Assembly (NCBI RefSeq): GCF_014838825.1
Contig: NZ_JACYMO010000005.1
Location: forward strand, 62,001-126,000
Length of the DNA stretch: 64,000 nucleotides
Reading direction: 5' to 3'
Source of the DNA: Erwinia persicina
Lineage (GTDB): Bacteria > Pseudomonadota > Gammaproteobacteria > Enterobacterales > Enterobacteriaceae
Under the pieces are notes generated by a model, which saw nothing but the letters and a program-made list of their open reading frames with translations, had not been told where the DNA came from and ran no database searches. Below, piece after piece: positions 44,061 through 52,999 of this stretch. A program made the position numbers and the translations under genes. How positions within the stretch are numbered: the stretch's first letter is position 1; every line of letters starts with the position of its first letter.

Positions 44061-45191
44061 ATGTCCCTGATGGTTCTGACACAGCTGGCGGATATTCCCG
44101 CCAGTCAGTGGGATGCCCTGACCCCCAACGATCAGCCTTTTTTACGTCATGCGTTTCTTTCGGCACTGGAGGAGAGCGGCGCGGTCAGCCGCGCCAGCGG
44201 CTGGCAGCCGCAGCATCTGCTGTGGCTGGAGGACGGGACGCCACGGGCCGCGATGCCGGGCTATGCCAAACATCACTCGATGGGTGAATACGTCTTCGAT
44301 CATGCCTGGGCCGAAGCCAGCGAACGGGCAGGCATCCCTTACTATCCTAAATGGCTGTCGGGGGTGCCGTTCAGTCCGGTTAGCGGCGCACGGCTGTTGG
44401 GCGAGGCGCGCGCGGGCGCACAGCTGCTGCAGGCGCTGCCGGACTTCCTTGAAAGCCAGTCGCTGTTCAGCGCCCATATCAATTTCAGCGATGAGCGGGT
44501 TCAGCATGGCCTGGCAGACGATCCCCGCTGGCTGCCGCGCCTGGGCTGCCAGTACCACTGGCACAACCGGGGTTTTCGCGACTTTCAGGATTTCCTCGAT
44601 CTCCTGACCTCACGTAAACGCAAACAGCTGCGTAAAGAGCGCGAGCTGGTCGCCAGCCAGGGCGTGGAGTTTGTCTGGTATCAGGGCGCGGAGCTGAATG
44701 AAGCGCAGTGGGATTTTGTCTATGCCTGTTACGCCAATACTTACCTGATTCGCGGCCGCCAGCCTTATCTGGCGCGTGATTTTTTCAGCCTGCTGGCAGA
44801 ACGGATGCCGCAGGCGATCCGCGTGACGATCGCCAGCCAGCGTGGGGAGCCGGTGGCAATGGCCTTCAGCCTGGTCGATGGTGACACCTTCTACGGCCGC
44901 TACTGGGGCTGTCTGGAGGAGTTCAACCGCCTGCATTTTGAAACCTGTTTTTATCAGGGCATGGAGTACGCTATTGCACACGGGCTGAAGCGCTTTGACG
45001 CCGGGGCGCAGGGCGAGCATAAGCTGATCCGTGGGTTTGAGCCGGTGCTGACCGAGTCCTGGCACCTGCTGCGTCATCCCGGATTACAGGATGCCGTTGC
45101 CGGTTTCCTTGATCAGGAGCGGGACGGCGTTCGCGCCTGGGCGGAGGAGGCCCGGTCGGCGCTGCCGTGGCGTCAGGGAGACGGGCAGTGA
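44061..45191 (+). CDS. GNAT/FemAB-like acyltransferase-fold protein (DUF482 type)
   Basis: 376 residues, cytosolic. It has the DUF482 layout: PFLRHAFLSALEESGAV near the start, YPKWLSGVPFSPVSGARLL in the middle, TSRKRKQLRKERELV, then a GNAT-like half with GRYWGCLEEFNRLHFETCFYQG and FDAGAQGEHKLIRGFEPV. Members are annotated as peptidoglycan-type or GNAT acyltransferases without known substrate. It is divergent from the siderophore-interacting gene. Confidence 0.82.
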   Translation: MSLMVLTQLADIPASQWDALTPNDQPFLRHAFLSALEESGAVSRASGWQPQHLLWLEDGTPRAAMPGYAKHHSMGEYVFDHAWAEASERAGIPYYPKWLSGVPFSPVSGARLLGEARAGAQLLQALPDFLESQSLFSAHINFSDERVQHGLADDPRWLPRLGCQYHWHNRGFRDFQDFLDLLTSRKRKQLRKERELVASQGVEFVWYQGAELNEAQWDFVYACYANTYLIRGRQPYLARDFFSLLAERMPQAIRVTIASQRGEPVAMAFSLVDGDTFYGRYWGCLEEFNRLHFETCFYQGMEYAIAHGLKRFDAGAQGEHKLIRGFEPVLTESWHLLRHPGLQDAVAGFLDQERDGVRAWAEEARSALPWRQGDGQ

Positions 45192-45213
45192 TGCCCGCCG
45201 CCCCGGGCGGCGA

Positions 45214-47046
45214 TCAGGCGTCGCCGACAAAACCGCCGGTCTGGTGCTGCCACAGGCGCGCATACAGGCCGCCTTTTGCCAGCAGTTCGCCGTGGCTGCC
45301 GATCTCGACGATACGCCCCTGTTCGAGCACCACCAGCCGATCCATGCGGGCAATGGTGGACAGGCGGTGGGCGATGGCAATCACCGTCTTGCCGCCCATC
45401 AGCGTTTCCAGGCTCTCCTGAATGGCCGCTTCCACTTCGGAGTCGAGCGCCGAGGTCGCCTCATCCATAATCAGGATTGGCGCATCCTTCAGCAGCACGC
45501 GGGCGATGGCAATACGCTGACGCTGGCCACCGGAGAGCTTCACGCCGCGTTCGCCCACGTGGGCATCCAGTCCGGTGCGCCCCAGCGAGTCAGACAGCTG
45601 CGGGATAAACTCGTCGGCCTTCGCCTGATGCACGGCCTGCATCAGTTCGTCCTCTGTGGCATCCGGGCGGCCATACAGCAGGTTGTCGCGAATCGACCGG
45701 TGCAGCAGTGACGTATCCTGAGTGATCATGCCAATCTGCGCCCGCAGGCTCTCCTGGCTGACCTCCGCAATGTTCTGGCCGTCAATCACAATGCGCCCGC
45801 CGTTCAGGTCGTACAGCCGCAGCAGCAGATTGACCAGCGTCGACTTCCCGGCCCCGGACGGGCCGATCAGACCAATTTTTTCACCGGGACGGATCGTCAG
45901 CTGTAAATCGTCGATCACCTTGCGTTCGCCACCGTAGTTAAAGCGGATGGCGTCAAAGTGGATTTCACCCTGCTTAACCTGCAGCGCGGGGGCGTGGGGT
46001 TTATCGCTGACCTTCACCGGCTGGGCGATAGTTTGCAGGCCGTCCTGCACCATGCCAATATTTTCGAAGATGCCGTTCACCACCCACATAATCCAGCCCG
46101 ACATATTGACGATGCGGATCACCAGGCCGGTGGCGAGGGCAATGGCCCCGACGCTGATCAGCGACTGCGTCCACAGCCACAGGGCCAGACCGGTGGTGCT
46201 GATAATCAGCAGGCCGTTCAGCGTGGTGACCACCACGTCCATGCTGGTCACCATCCGCCCCTGACGGCGGGTTTTCACCGTCTGGTCGCTGATTGCTTCG
46301 CGCGCATACTGCTGCTCCAGGTCACTGTGGGCGAACAGTTTTAACGTGGTGATATTGGTGTAACCGTCGACAATGCAGCCCATCAGACGCGAACGCGAAT
46401 CGCTGGAGGCGACCGAACGGGCCTTCACGCGCGGCACAAAATAGCGCATGCACAGCACGTAGCCGACTATCCAGATCAGTAGCGGGACGGTCAGCCGCCA
46501 GTCGGCTTCGGCAAACAGCACCAGCGTGGTGATGGCATAAATCAGCACGTGCCACAGGGCATCCACCGCCTGCACCGCCGAGTCGCGCAGGGCGCTACCG
46601 GTCTGCATAATGCGCTGGGCGATACGTCCGGCGAAATCATTCTGGAAGAAGTTCAGGCTCTGGCGCAGCACGTAGTTATGATGCTGCCAGCGGATCATAC
46701 TGGTCATGCCGGGGTTGATGGTCTGATGCACCAGCAGGTCATGCAGGCCAATAAACAGGGGCCTGAAGAGCAGCGCGACGGCGACCATCCACAGCAATTC
46801 TCCGCCGTGGTCACTAAAAAAGGTAGCGGCGGGGCTGGTATTGACCAGATCGATTATCCGGCTGAGGTAGCGAAACAGCGCCACTTCGATCAGTGAGGCG
46901 ACCAGGCCGATAATCAGGAGCAGCGCGAAGCAGGCCCATACCTGACGCAGATAGAACAGATAGAATGCCCAGACGTTAGCGGGCGGCGTGTCGGCCGGGG
47001 CATCCCTGAAGATATTGATCATCCTTTCAAAACGGCGATACAGCAT
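45214..47046 (-). CDS. ABC exporter, fused membrane and ATPase domains (MsbA/YddA-like type)
   Basis: 610 residues. The N-terminal ~340 residues hold six membrane helices; the nucleotide-binding domain has Walker A GPSGAGKSTLV, the signature LSGGQRQRIAIAR, Walker B ILIMDEATSALD and the H-loop AIAHRLSTIAR. It is a homodimeric or half-size exporter. The QNDFAGRIAQRIMQTG coupling segment is typical of the uncharacterised multidrug-type subgroup. The substrate is unknown. It converges on the DUF482 gene with a 22-bp gap. Confidence 0.9.
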   Translation of the reverse strand: MLYRRFERMINIFRDAPADTPPANVWAFYLFYLRQVWACFALLLIIGLVASLIEVALFRYLSRIIDLVNTSPAATFFSDHGGELLWMVAVALLFRPLFIGLHDLLVHQTINPGMTSMIRWQHHNYVLRQSLNFFQNDFAGRIAQRIMQTGSALRDSAVQAVDALWHVLIYAITTLVLFAEADWRLTVPLLIWIVGYVLCMRYFVPRVKARSVASSDSRSRLMGCIVDGYTNITTLKLFAHSDLEQQYAREAISDQTVKTRRQGRMVTSMDVVVTTLNGLLIISTTGLALWLWTQSLISVGAIALATGLVIRIVNMSGWIMWVVNGIFENIGMVQDGLQTIAQPVKVSDKPHAPALQVKQGEIHFDAIRFNYGGERKVIDDLQLTIRPGEKIGLIGPSGAGKSTLVNLLLRLYDLNGGRIVIDGQNIAEVSQESLRAQIGMITQDTSLLHRSIRDNLLYGRPDATEDELMQAVHQAKADEFIPQLSDSLGRTGLDAHVGERGVKLSGGQRQRIAIARVLLKDAPILIMDEATSALDSEVEAAIQESLETLMGGKTVIAIAHRLSTIARMDRLVVLEQGRIVEIGSHGELLAKGGLYARLWQHQTGGFVGDA

Positions 47047-47090
47047 AACGCAGGCTCACTTTTACGGCAGGAAACCTGGAGTTTAGTGCA

Positions 47091-47759
47091 TCAGGGCTTT
47101 GCCAGTACACTTCTCCCTACGCCATACCCCATCACCAGCAGCGCACCGACGGTTCCGGCAATCCAGTGCAGAGACGTCAGAGGGCCGGTAAAACGCAGCA
47201 GCGCCGGGTCTGTCACCAGCATACTGCCCGCAATCCAGCCGATCAGCCCGCCGCCCAGCGTGACGATAAACGGAAAGCGCGACAGCACTTTCAGCACCAG
47301 TTTGCTGCCCATCACAATCACCGGAATGCTGATCAGCACGCCCAGGGACACCAGCCAGACGTTACCTTTCCCGGCGGCCGCCACGGCCAGTACGTTATCA
47401 AGCGACATCACCACGTCGGCCAGGGTGATCGTCAGGACCGTTTTCCACAGGCGGGTATCGCTGCCGACGCTGGCCTCTTCCTCGTCATTGCTGACCAGCT
47501 TAAAACCAATCCACAGCAGCAGCAGGCCACCGGCCACCTTCAGCCACGGCAGTGCCAGTAGCTGCACGGCGATGATCAGCAGCACCACCCGGGCGACAAT
47601 GGCCCCAAGCGTGCCGAGAATAATGGCTTTTTTCTGTATGTGCGGCGGGAGTTTGCGGCAGGCGAGGGCGATCACCACGGCATTATCGCCCCCCAGTAGC
47701 AGATCAATCGCCACGATTTGCAGCAGGATAACGGCGAAATCAAGATGTTCGAACCACAT
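47091..47759 (-). CDS. TerC-family membrane protein (YjbE/Alx-like)
   Basis: 222 residues from the ATG at 47759 (a GTG at 47765 is in frame). Seven membrane helices; the family acidic motifs are DLLLGGDNAVVIALACRKLP and DVVMSLDNVLAVAAAGKGN. TerC proteins are linked to Mn2+ export or metalation of exported enzymes and to tellurite resistance. With mntP at 14 kb it is the second possible Mn2+ handler of the window. Not part of a ter cluster. Confidence 0.88.
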   Translation of the reverse strand: MWFEHLDFAVILLQIVAIDLLLGGDNAVVIALACRKLPPHIQKKAIILGTLGAIVARVVLLIIAVQLLALPWLKVAGGLLLLWIGFKLVSNDEEEASVGSDTRLWKTVLTITLADVVMSLDNVLAVAAAGKGNVWLVSLGVLISIPVIVMGSKLVLKVLSRFPFIVTLGGGLIGWIAGSMLVTDPALLRFTGPLTSLHWIAGTVGALLVMGYGVGRSVLAKP

Positions 47760-47809
47760 AAGCACTCAGTTAACGCAGAGGAGAAGGGCCACGGGGTGAC
47801 CCGTTGACA

Positions 47810-49786
47810 TCAGCGGCGAAAGTCGTTGGCGCTGATCTGGTATTTTTTCAGTTTATTATAGAGCCCGGCGCGTGACAGCCCCATGACCTGAGCGGCCTGA
47901 CGCAGGTTGCCGTTAAGCGCGTCGAGCGTGCTAATGATATGCGCACGCTCCTGGCTGTCAAGGCGTGCTGCCTGCCGTGGCGCAGCGCGGGGGACCGCAG
48001 GGGCGAACTGGCTGCCCTGCAACACCTCATCCGGCAGATCCTGTACATCGATAAACAGGCCGGTGGTCATGTTGATCGTCCGTTCGACGATGTTTTCCAG
48101 TTCGCGGACGTTGCCCGGCCACGGATACTGGCTCAGGGCGTCCAGGGCGCGGGGGGTGAACTGCACGTTGATCTTCTTCAGCTGGGTACAGACTTTCTCG
48201 CGGAACCACTCGGTCAGCGCCGGAATATCGCTGCTGCGCTCGCGCAGGGCCGGGATCGGAATGGAAATGACGTTAAGACGGTAGTAGAGATCGCGACGAA
48301 AAGCGCCGGTCTCCACCGCCCGGATCAGGTTGCAGTTGGTGGCGGCAATGATGCGTACGTTGACTTTCACCGGCTGTGAGGCACCGATGCGCACCACCTC
48401 ACTCTCCTGCAGGACGCGCAGCAGGCTGGTCTGTGCCTCCAGCGGCATATCACCGATCTCATCCAGAAACAGCGTCCCGCCTTCGGCCAGTTCAAATTTT
48501 CCTGCCGCACCACCCCGGCGGGATCCGGTAAACGCACCGTCCACGTAGCCAAACAGTTCGCTCTGCACCAGATCACGCGGCAGCGCGCCGCAGTTGACGG
48601 CAATAAAGGGTTCGCTGCTGCGCAGGCTGCCATTATGGATCGCCTGGGCAAACAGTTCCTTGCCGGTGCCGCTCTCGCCGGTCAGCAACACCGTGCTGTC
48701 GCTGCGGCTGCTGCTGCGGGCTTTGTCTATCGCCACCTGTAGCGCGGGCGCGCTGCCGCGCAGCATATCAAAAGTATAACTGGCGCTGGCCCCCATCACC
48801 CGGCGGGTGATGGCGCGGATGCGCTGGTTTTCACGCAGCGTGATCACTCTGCCGCCATCCGTGGCGGGCATCACCGACACCAGACAGGGGATGGGCGGGC
48901 CACCCTGGGGCGTAAAAATGATTTCACGATCATTGCAGAACCCCGTGGTGGTCAGGCGAATATTTTCAGGATTAAGCCGGTCGTCCACCTGCTGGCCAGC
49001 CCGCACTGCGATCTGGAAGATCTGCCGGGCATAGCGGTTGATGGTTTTGATCGTCCCTGCGCGATCGAGCACGATCACCCCCTCATTCAGCGTTTCCAGG
49101 ATCGAGGTCTGTTCGGCCAGCAGGGCCTGCAGGATCAGCTGCTGGCGAATCGCTTCGGCGGCGGCCTGTACCGTACCCAGCGTGTGATAGTGGAAATTAT
49201 CCTGGCTGGCGGTAAGCGTCAGCACGCCGATCATCTGTCCCCCGGCATCGCGGATCGGGGCCGCCGCACACTGCAGGTGACGCTGACGCAGGGCGAGCTT
49301 CCAGTTTTCCCCGTTAAGGATATAGACCAGCCGCTGCTGCTTCAGGCAGCAGGCCGTGCAGTTGGTGCCCATTTCAGATTCGGTGAGAATACTGCCGACA
49401 GGCGTAAGGTCGCGCCCGCAGCAGGAGAGGGTAATACCCTGCGCGCTGGTCAGATTGATATGCCCGTCCGGGTTGTAGGCCAGCAGGTTTTCCATAATGC
49501 TGCCCGCGACGCCAATCAGTTCAGCGTTATCGGCCAGAATCTGCCTGACTTCCTCCTCCGGCGGGGAAGTATAGGCAAAGTGCGACGGATCAATGCCGGC
49601 GTCGCGACTGCGCTGCCACGAACTGAGCACCTCCGGACGCACAAATGCCGGCTCCCGCCCGGCATCGAAGTCGCGTCTTGCCTGCTCCAGCAGGCTGTCC
49701 CAGTGGCTGGCTTCACGTCCCGCAGGCAGCTGCGGCTGCCCGTCACGCTCTGCGCGGATCGCGGCGGATAGATGTGGCTGGTTCAT
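47810..49786 (-). CDS. Sigma-54-dependent activator, AcoR/DhaR type, with cysteine-rich sensor
   Basis: 658 residues. N-terminal GAF-type sensor (~85-215), PAS domain ([29 protein letters not shown], ~230-300), AAA+ domain with Walker A GESGTGKE (370-377), loop GAFTGS (417-422; usually GAFTGA), Walker [14 protein letters not shown], and a C-terminal Fis-type helix-turn-helix ([24 protein letters not shown]). The sensor carries Cys122, 123, 143, 146, 147 and 173 where homologues usually have GTNAIGTAL. It is divergent from an operon with a -24/-12 promoter. Confidence 0.92.
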   Translation of the reverse strand: MNQPHLSAAIRAERDGQPQLPAGREASHWDSLLEQARRDFDAGREPAFVRPEVLSSWQRSRDAGIDPSHFAYTSPPEEEVRQILADNAELIGVAGSIMENLLAYNPDGHINLTSAQGITLSCCGRDLTPVGSILTESEMGTNCTACCLKQQRLVYILNGENWKLALRQRHLQCAAAPIRDAGGQMIGVLTLTASQDNFHYHTLGTVQAAAEAIRQQLILQALLAEQTSILETLNEGVIVLDRAGTIKTINRYARQIFQIAVRAGQQVDDRLNPENIRLTTTGFCNDREIIFTPQGGPPIPCLVSVMPATDGGRVITLRENQRIRAITRRVMGASASYTFDMLRGSAPALQVAIDKARSSSRSDSTVLLTGESGTGKELFAQAIHNGSLRSSEPFIAVNCGALPRDLVQSELFGYVDGAFTGSRRGGAAGKFELAEGGTLFLDEIGDMPLEAQTSLLRVLQESEVVRIGASQPVKVNVRIIAATNCNLIRAVETGAFRRDLYYRLNVISIPIPALRERSSDIPALTEWFREKVCTQLKKINVQFTPRALDALSQYPWPGNVRELENIVERTINMTTGLFIDVQDLPDEVLQGSQFAPAVPRAAPRQAARLDSQERAHIISTLDALNGNLRQAAQVMGLSRAGLYNKLKKYQISANDFRR

Positions 49787-49808
49787 CAGTTACTCCCCTC
49801 TCATGGAA

Positions 49809-49859
49809 TGTCCATTTTATCGACATGTTAAGTTGACATGTTTTATTTGTGTCCATTTT
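49809..49859. promoter_or_regulatory. Candidate upstream activating sequences for the sigma-54 regulator
   Basis: TGTC-N9-GACA dyad at 49809..49825, direct 10-bp repeats TGTCCATTTT (49809, 49850) and GACATGTT repeats (49822, 49835), all 50-115 bp upstream of the -24/-12 element, the usual place for activator sites. Confidence 0.5.
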
Positions 49860-49907
49860 GTGATCGCCACGAGCAGCGCGCGCCGCGTCAGACGGGCTTA
49901 AGCACCC

Positions 49908-49923
49908 TGGCATAGGGTTTGCT
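49908..49923 (+). promoter_or_regulatory. Sigma-54 (-24/-12) promoter
   Basis: TGGCATAGGGTTTGCT: the GG and GC doublets are 12 bases apart as required, and TGGCA and TTGCT match the consensus TGGCACG-N4-TTGCW except for the CG positions. It faces the dehydrogenase gene starting at 49975. Confidence 0.82.
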
Positions 49924-49974
49924 TATGTCTGTTGAGTCAGGAAAACGTCAGCCAGCCACCTTAAGGGGAACACA

Positions 49975-50994
49975 ATGTCAGTCATAAACAATCGCGTACG
50001 TGTGGGATTAATCGGCGCAGGGCGGATGGGGAGCTTCCATGCCACGTCGCTGGCGCAAAAAGTGCCGGGTGCGGTGCTGGCCGCCGTTGCCGACCCGGTG
50101 CCGGGGGCGGCACAGCGCCTGGCAGAGCAGCTCGGCGCAGGGAAGTTTTACAGTGAACCGCAGGCGATGCTGGACGATCCGGAGATTGATGCGGTACTGA
50201 TCGCCACCCCGGCACGTACCCACGCAGAACTGGTGGCCGCTGCCGCCCGCGCCGGCAAGCACGTGTTCTGTGAGAAACCGATGGCCATTACCCTGGAAGA
50301 AGCCGACCACGCCATTGCCGCCGCCCGCAGCGCGGGAGTGGTGTTACAGGTGGGCTTTAACCGTCGCTTTTCCCGTGGCTTTGCCGCCGCGCTGGCCGCC
50401 ATCGCGGCGGGAGAGATCGGCACCCCGCAGCTGATCCGCTCCCTGACCCGCGATCCGTCGCCGCTGCGTGACCCGAGCGGTATCCCGCCCTGGACTATTT
50501 ATCTGGAAACGCTGATCCACGACTTTGACACGCTGCTGCATTGCAATCCCGGTGCGAAACCGGTGGAGGTGTATGCGATTGCGGATGCGCTGGTGCGCCC
50601 GGACTTTAAAGACAAGGGGCTTCTGGATACCTCAGTGGTGACGATTCGTTTTGATAACGGGGCGATAGCGGTGGCCGATGCCAGCTTTGAAGCCGTCTAC
50701 GGCTACGACGTGCGGGCAGAAGTGTTCGGCAGTAACGGCATGTTCCAGATGGGCAATATTAACGTCAATAACTGCGTGCGCTACGGCGCGGGCGGGATTG
50801 CGATTGAGACCTCCCGCCAGGATACGGACCTGCTGGCAGAGGCCTATGTGGCCGAACTGAGTGAGTTTGTGCGCTGTGCGGCCAGCGGGGAAACCCCACG
50901 CGCCACCGGTGAAGATGCGCGTAACGCGTTGGAAATCGCCCTGGCCTGTATCGCATCTGTCCGCCAGGGCAAACCGATTCAACTACGAGGATAA
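49975..50994 (+). CDS. Inositol-2-dehydrogenase-like oxidoreductase (Gfo/Idh/MocA, IolG-like)
   Basis: 339 residues. Rossmann motif GLIGAGRMGSFHA, VLIATPARTHAELV and CEKPMAIT with the catalytic-type EKP, GFNRRFSRGF, then ETLIHDFDTLLH with the Asp/His pair used in inositol dehydrogenases. It probably oxidises a polyol or cyclitol with NAD+. First gene of the sigma-54-controlled operon, 51 bp after the promoter. Only 5 bp separate it from the isomerase gene. The paralogue at 20300..21472 is more distant. Confidence 0.9.
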   Translation: MSVINNRVRVGLIGAGRMGSFHATSLAQKVPGAVLAAVADPVPGAAQRLAEQLGAGKFYSEPQAMLDDPEIDAVLIATPARTHAELVAAAARAGKHVFCEKPMAITLEEADHAIAAARSAGVVLQVGFNRRFSRGFAAALAAIAAGEIGTPQLIRSLTRDPSPLRDPSGIPPWTIYLETLIHDFDTLLHCNPGAKPVEVYAIADALVRPDFKDKGLLDTSVVTIRFDNGAIAVADASFEAVYGYDVRAEVFGSNGMFQMGNINVNNCVRYGAGGIAIETSRQDTDLLAEAYVAELSEFVRCAASGETPRATGEDARNALEIALACIASVRQGKPIQLRG

Positions 50995-50999
50995 CAGCG

Positions 51000-51776
51000 A
51001 TGTCGGACTATCGTCTTTCGGTGTCAGCCGAAATGGTTTTTCTGGATTTACCCTTTATTGAACGGGTGAAGCGTATTCATCAGCTGGGTTTCGGCGTGGA
51101 GATCTGGCACTGGAACAATAAAGACATCGACGCGCTGGCGGCGACCGGGGCCCGCTTTACCTCAATGACCGGCTATCTGACGGGTAACCTGACGGACGAT
51201 GACGAGACAGAGAATCTGTTGAGCAGCGCCGCAGAGTCGCTGGCGGTGGCGGAACGGCTCAACTGTCCGTGTCTGAACCTGCACGGCACCGGGCTGGATA
51301 ACCAGGGCCTGCCGGTGAAACCGGTGGCGATCGTCACCGGCGAGATGTGGGTGAAAGCCGTGCGCACGCTGGAAAAACTGGCCGCGCTGGGGGAGAAAGC
51401 AGGGCGGGTGTTTACTCTGGAAAACCTCAACCTGGCCGTTGACCATCCGGGTACGCCGTTTGCCCGGGCGGCGGATACGCTGGCGCTGGTGGAGGCGGTG
51501 AACAGCCCGTATCTGAAGATGAACCTCGACCTGTACCACGCGCAGATCGGGGAGGGCAATCTGATTGAACTGGTCAGGCGCTGCGGTCACGCCATTGGAG
51601 AGATCCAGGTGGCTGATGTGCCGGGGCGCTGTGAGCCGGGCACCGGCGAGATTAACTACCGGGCGGTGGCCAGCGCGCTGCGGGCCATGAACTACCGCGG
51701 GGTCATTGCGCTGGAAGGCTGGGCGTCAGGGGACAGTGAGGCGGCCCTGGCCAGTTTCAAAGCGTATTTTGAATAA
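51000..51776 (+). CDS. Hydroxypyruvate-isomerase-like TIM-barrel protein
   Basis: 258 residues of the AP-endonuclease-2/xylose-isomerase-like family. The Hyi pattern is seen at FLDLPFIERVKRIHQLGFGVEIW, with further metal-ligand candidates in LNLHGTG, LENLN, MNLDLYHAQIGEGN and IALEGWASG. Probably isomerises the keto-product of the dehydrogenase. Co-transcribed: starts 5 bp after the dehydrogenase stop. Confidence 0.86.
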   Translation: MSDYRLSVSAEMVFLDLPFIERVKRIHQLGFGVEIWHWNNKDIDALAATGARFTSMTGYLTGNLTDDDETENLLSSAAESLAVAERLNCPCLNLHGTGLDNQGLPVKPVAIVTGEMWVKAVRTLEKLAALGEKAGRVFTLENLNLAVDHPGTPFARAADTLALVEAVNSPYLKMNLDLYHAQIGEGNLIELVRRCGHAIGEIQVADVPGRCEPGTGEINYRAVASALRAMNYRGVIALEGWASGDSEAALASFKAYFE

Positions 51777-51790
51777 TGTCAGGCCGTTGT

Positions 51791-51815
51791 GCGGCCAGCC
51801 CTGGCCGCTGTTTTG
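51791..51815 (+). terminator. Hairpin between isomerase and binding-protein genes
   Basis: Perfect GCGGCCAG / CTGGCCGC stem with a CC loop, followed by TGTTTTG. It may be a partial terminator or an mRNA-stabilising element between genes of the same operon. Confidence 0.5.
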
Positions 51816-51888
51816 CTCAGGATCGGCATTGTTCGCTTTGCTGACCCGCCAAAAATAATAACTTACCGACACCTACAGGAATCTCTTT

Positions 51889-52812
51889 ATGAACGTGAAT
51901 AAAATTGCACTGTTGATTGGGGCGCTGGCACTCGCGCCCGCTTCCCACGCAAAAGATTTGCGTATTGGCGTTGCACTGGCGAATTTCGACCTGAATTTCG
52001 TCTCTATTCTGCGAACGCAGATGGCGAAGGAGATGGAAAAAGAGCAGATCCAGGGGCAGTTCGAAGATGCCAAAGGCGATGTTGCGGTACAGGTACAGCA
52101 GGTGGAGAACTTTGTTAACCAGGGCGTGGACGCCATTATCCTCAACCCGGTGGATACCCAGGGCGTGAAGCCGATGATGGAGGCGGCGAAGCGCGCCAAT
52201 ATTCCGCTGATTTTTGTTAACCGCAAGCCGGAACTCGAACTGAGCGGGAAGATGGCGTATGTCGGTTCCGACTCGCTGCTGGGCGGGCGGATGGAGATGG
52301 AAGCCCTGGCGAAAAAAATGAATTACAAAGGTAATGTGGCCATTCTGATGGGGGCCCTGTCAGCGGAAGAAGCCCGCCAGCGGACCAAAGCCACTGAAGA
52401 GGTCATCGCCAAATATAAAGAGATGAAGGTGGTTGAGAAGCAGTCTGCAAAGTGGATGCGTAACGAAGCCGTCGATGTGACCTCCGGCTGGCTGCTGTCC
52501 GGCGATAAGATTGATGCGATAGCCGCTAATAATGATGAGATGGCGATTGGGGCGATCATGGCGCTGAACCAGAGCGGCAGAAAAGATATTCTGGTGGCGG
52601 GCATTGACGGTACGCCGGATGCGCTGCAGTTCATCAAAAACGGCAAGCTGACCTTAACCGTTTTCCAGGATGCCGCCGGCCAGGGGAAAGGCGCAGTCAC
52701 GATGGCAAAACAGGTCATCGAAGGTAAAGCGGGCGACAAATTTATGTGGATCCCCTACCAGGTGATCACCAAAGAGAACTATGAGGCGTTTGCCAGTAAA
52801 AACCTGAAGTAA
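51889..52812 (+). CDS. Periplasmic sugar-binding protein (RbsB/IbpA-like, Peripla_BP_4)
   Basis: 307 residues. Signal peptide MNVNKIALLIGALALAPASHA, then RIGVALANFDLNFVSILRTQM, VENFVNQGVDAIILNPVDTQG, FVNRKPE and the AANNDEMAIGA/VAGIDGTPDAL blocks of ribose/inositol-type binding proteins. It would deliver the sugar to an ABC importer, yet no permease or ATPase gene follows; the next gene is an esterase. An intergenic hairpin (52819..52842) ends the unit. Confidence 0.9.
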   Translation: MNVNKIALLIGALALAPASHAKDLRIGVALANFDLNFVSILRTQMAKEMEKEQIQGQFEDAKGDVAVQVQQVENFVNQGVDAIILNPVDTQGVKPMMEAAKRANIPLIFVNRKPELELSGKMAYVGSDSLLGGRMEMEALAKKMNYKGNVAILMGALSAEEARQRTKATEEVIAKYKEMKVVEKQSAKWMRNEAVDVTSGWLLSGDKIDAIAANNDEMAIGAIMALNQSGRKDILVAGIDGTPDALQFIKNGKLTLTVFQDAAGQGKGAVTMAKQVIEGKAGDKFMWIPYQVITKENYEAFASKNLK

Positions 52813-52818
52813 TCCCCA

Positions 52819-52842
52819 CCGGGCCCTGACCGCAGGGCCCGG
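52819..52842 (+). terminator. Hairpin after the binding-protein gene
   Basis: Perfect 10-bp stem CCGGGCCCTG / CAGGGCCCGG with a 4-nt loop, 7 bp after the stop. No U-run. Confidence 0.55.
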
Positions 52843-52999
52843 CAGCCATCTCCCCGACTATTTTCCCATTTGCGCCGAAAAAAGTGTGATCTCAGTGGCA
52901 TTTTATGCGTGATATGCATACTATTTCGCCGCTGAGCCAGCCCCGGCTGTTGCTCAATACTCACCCCCTGTTTTTTGCTGAGAACGCTGGACATGTATC

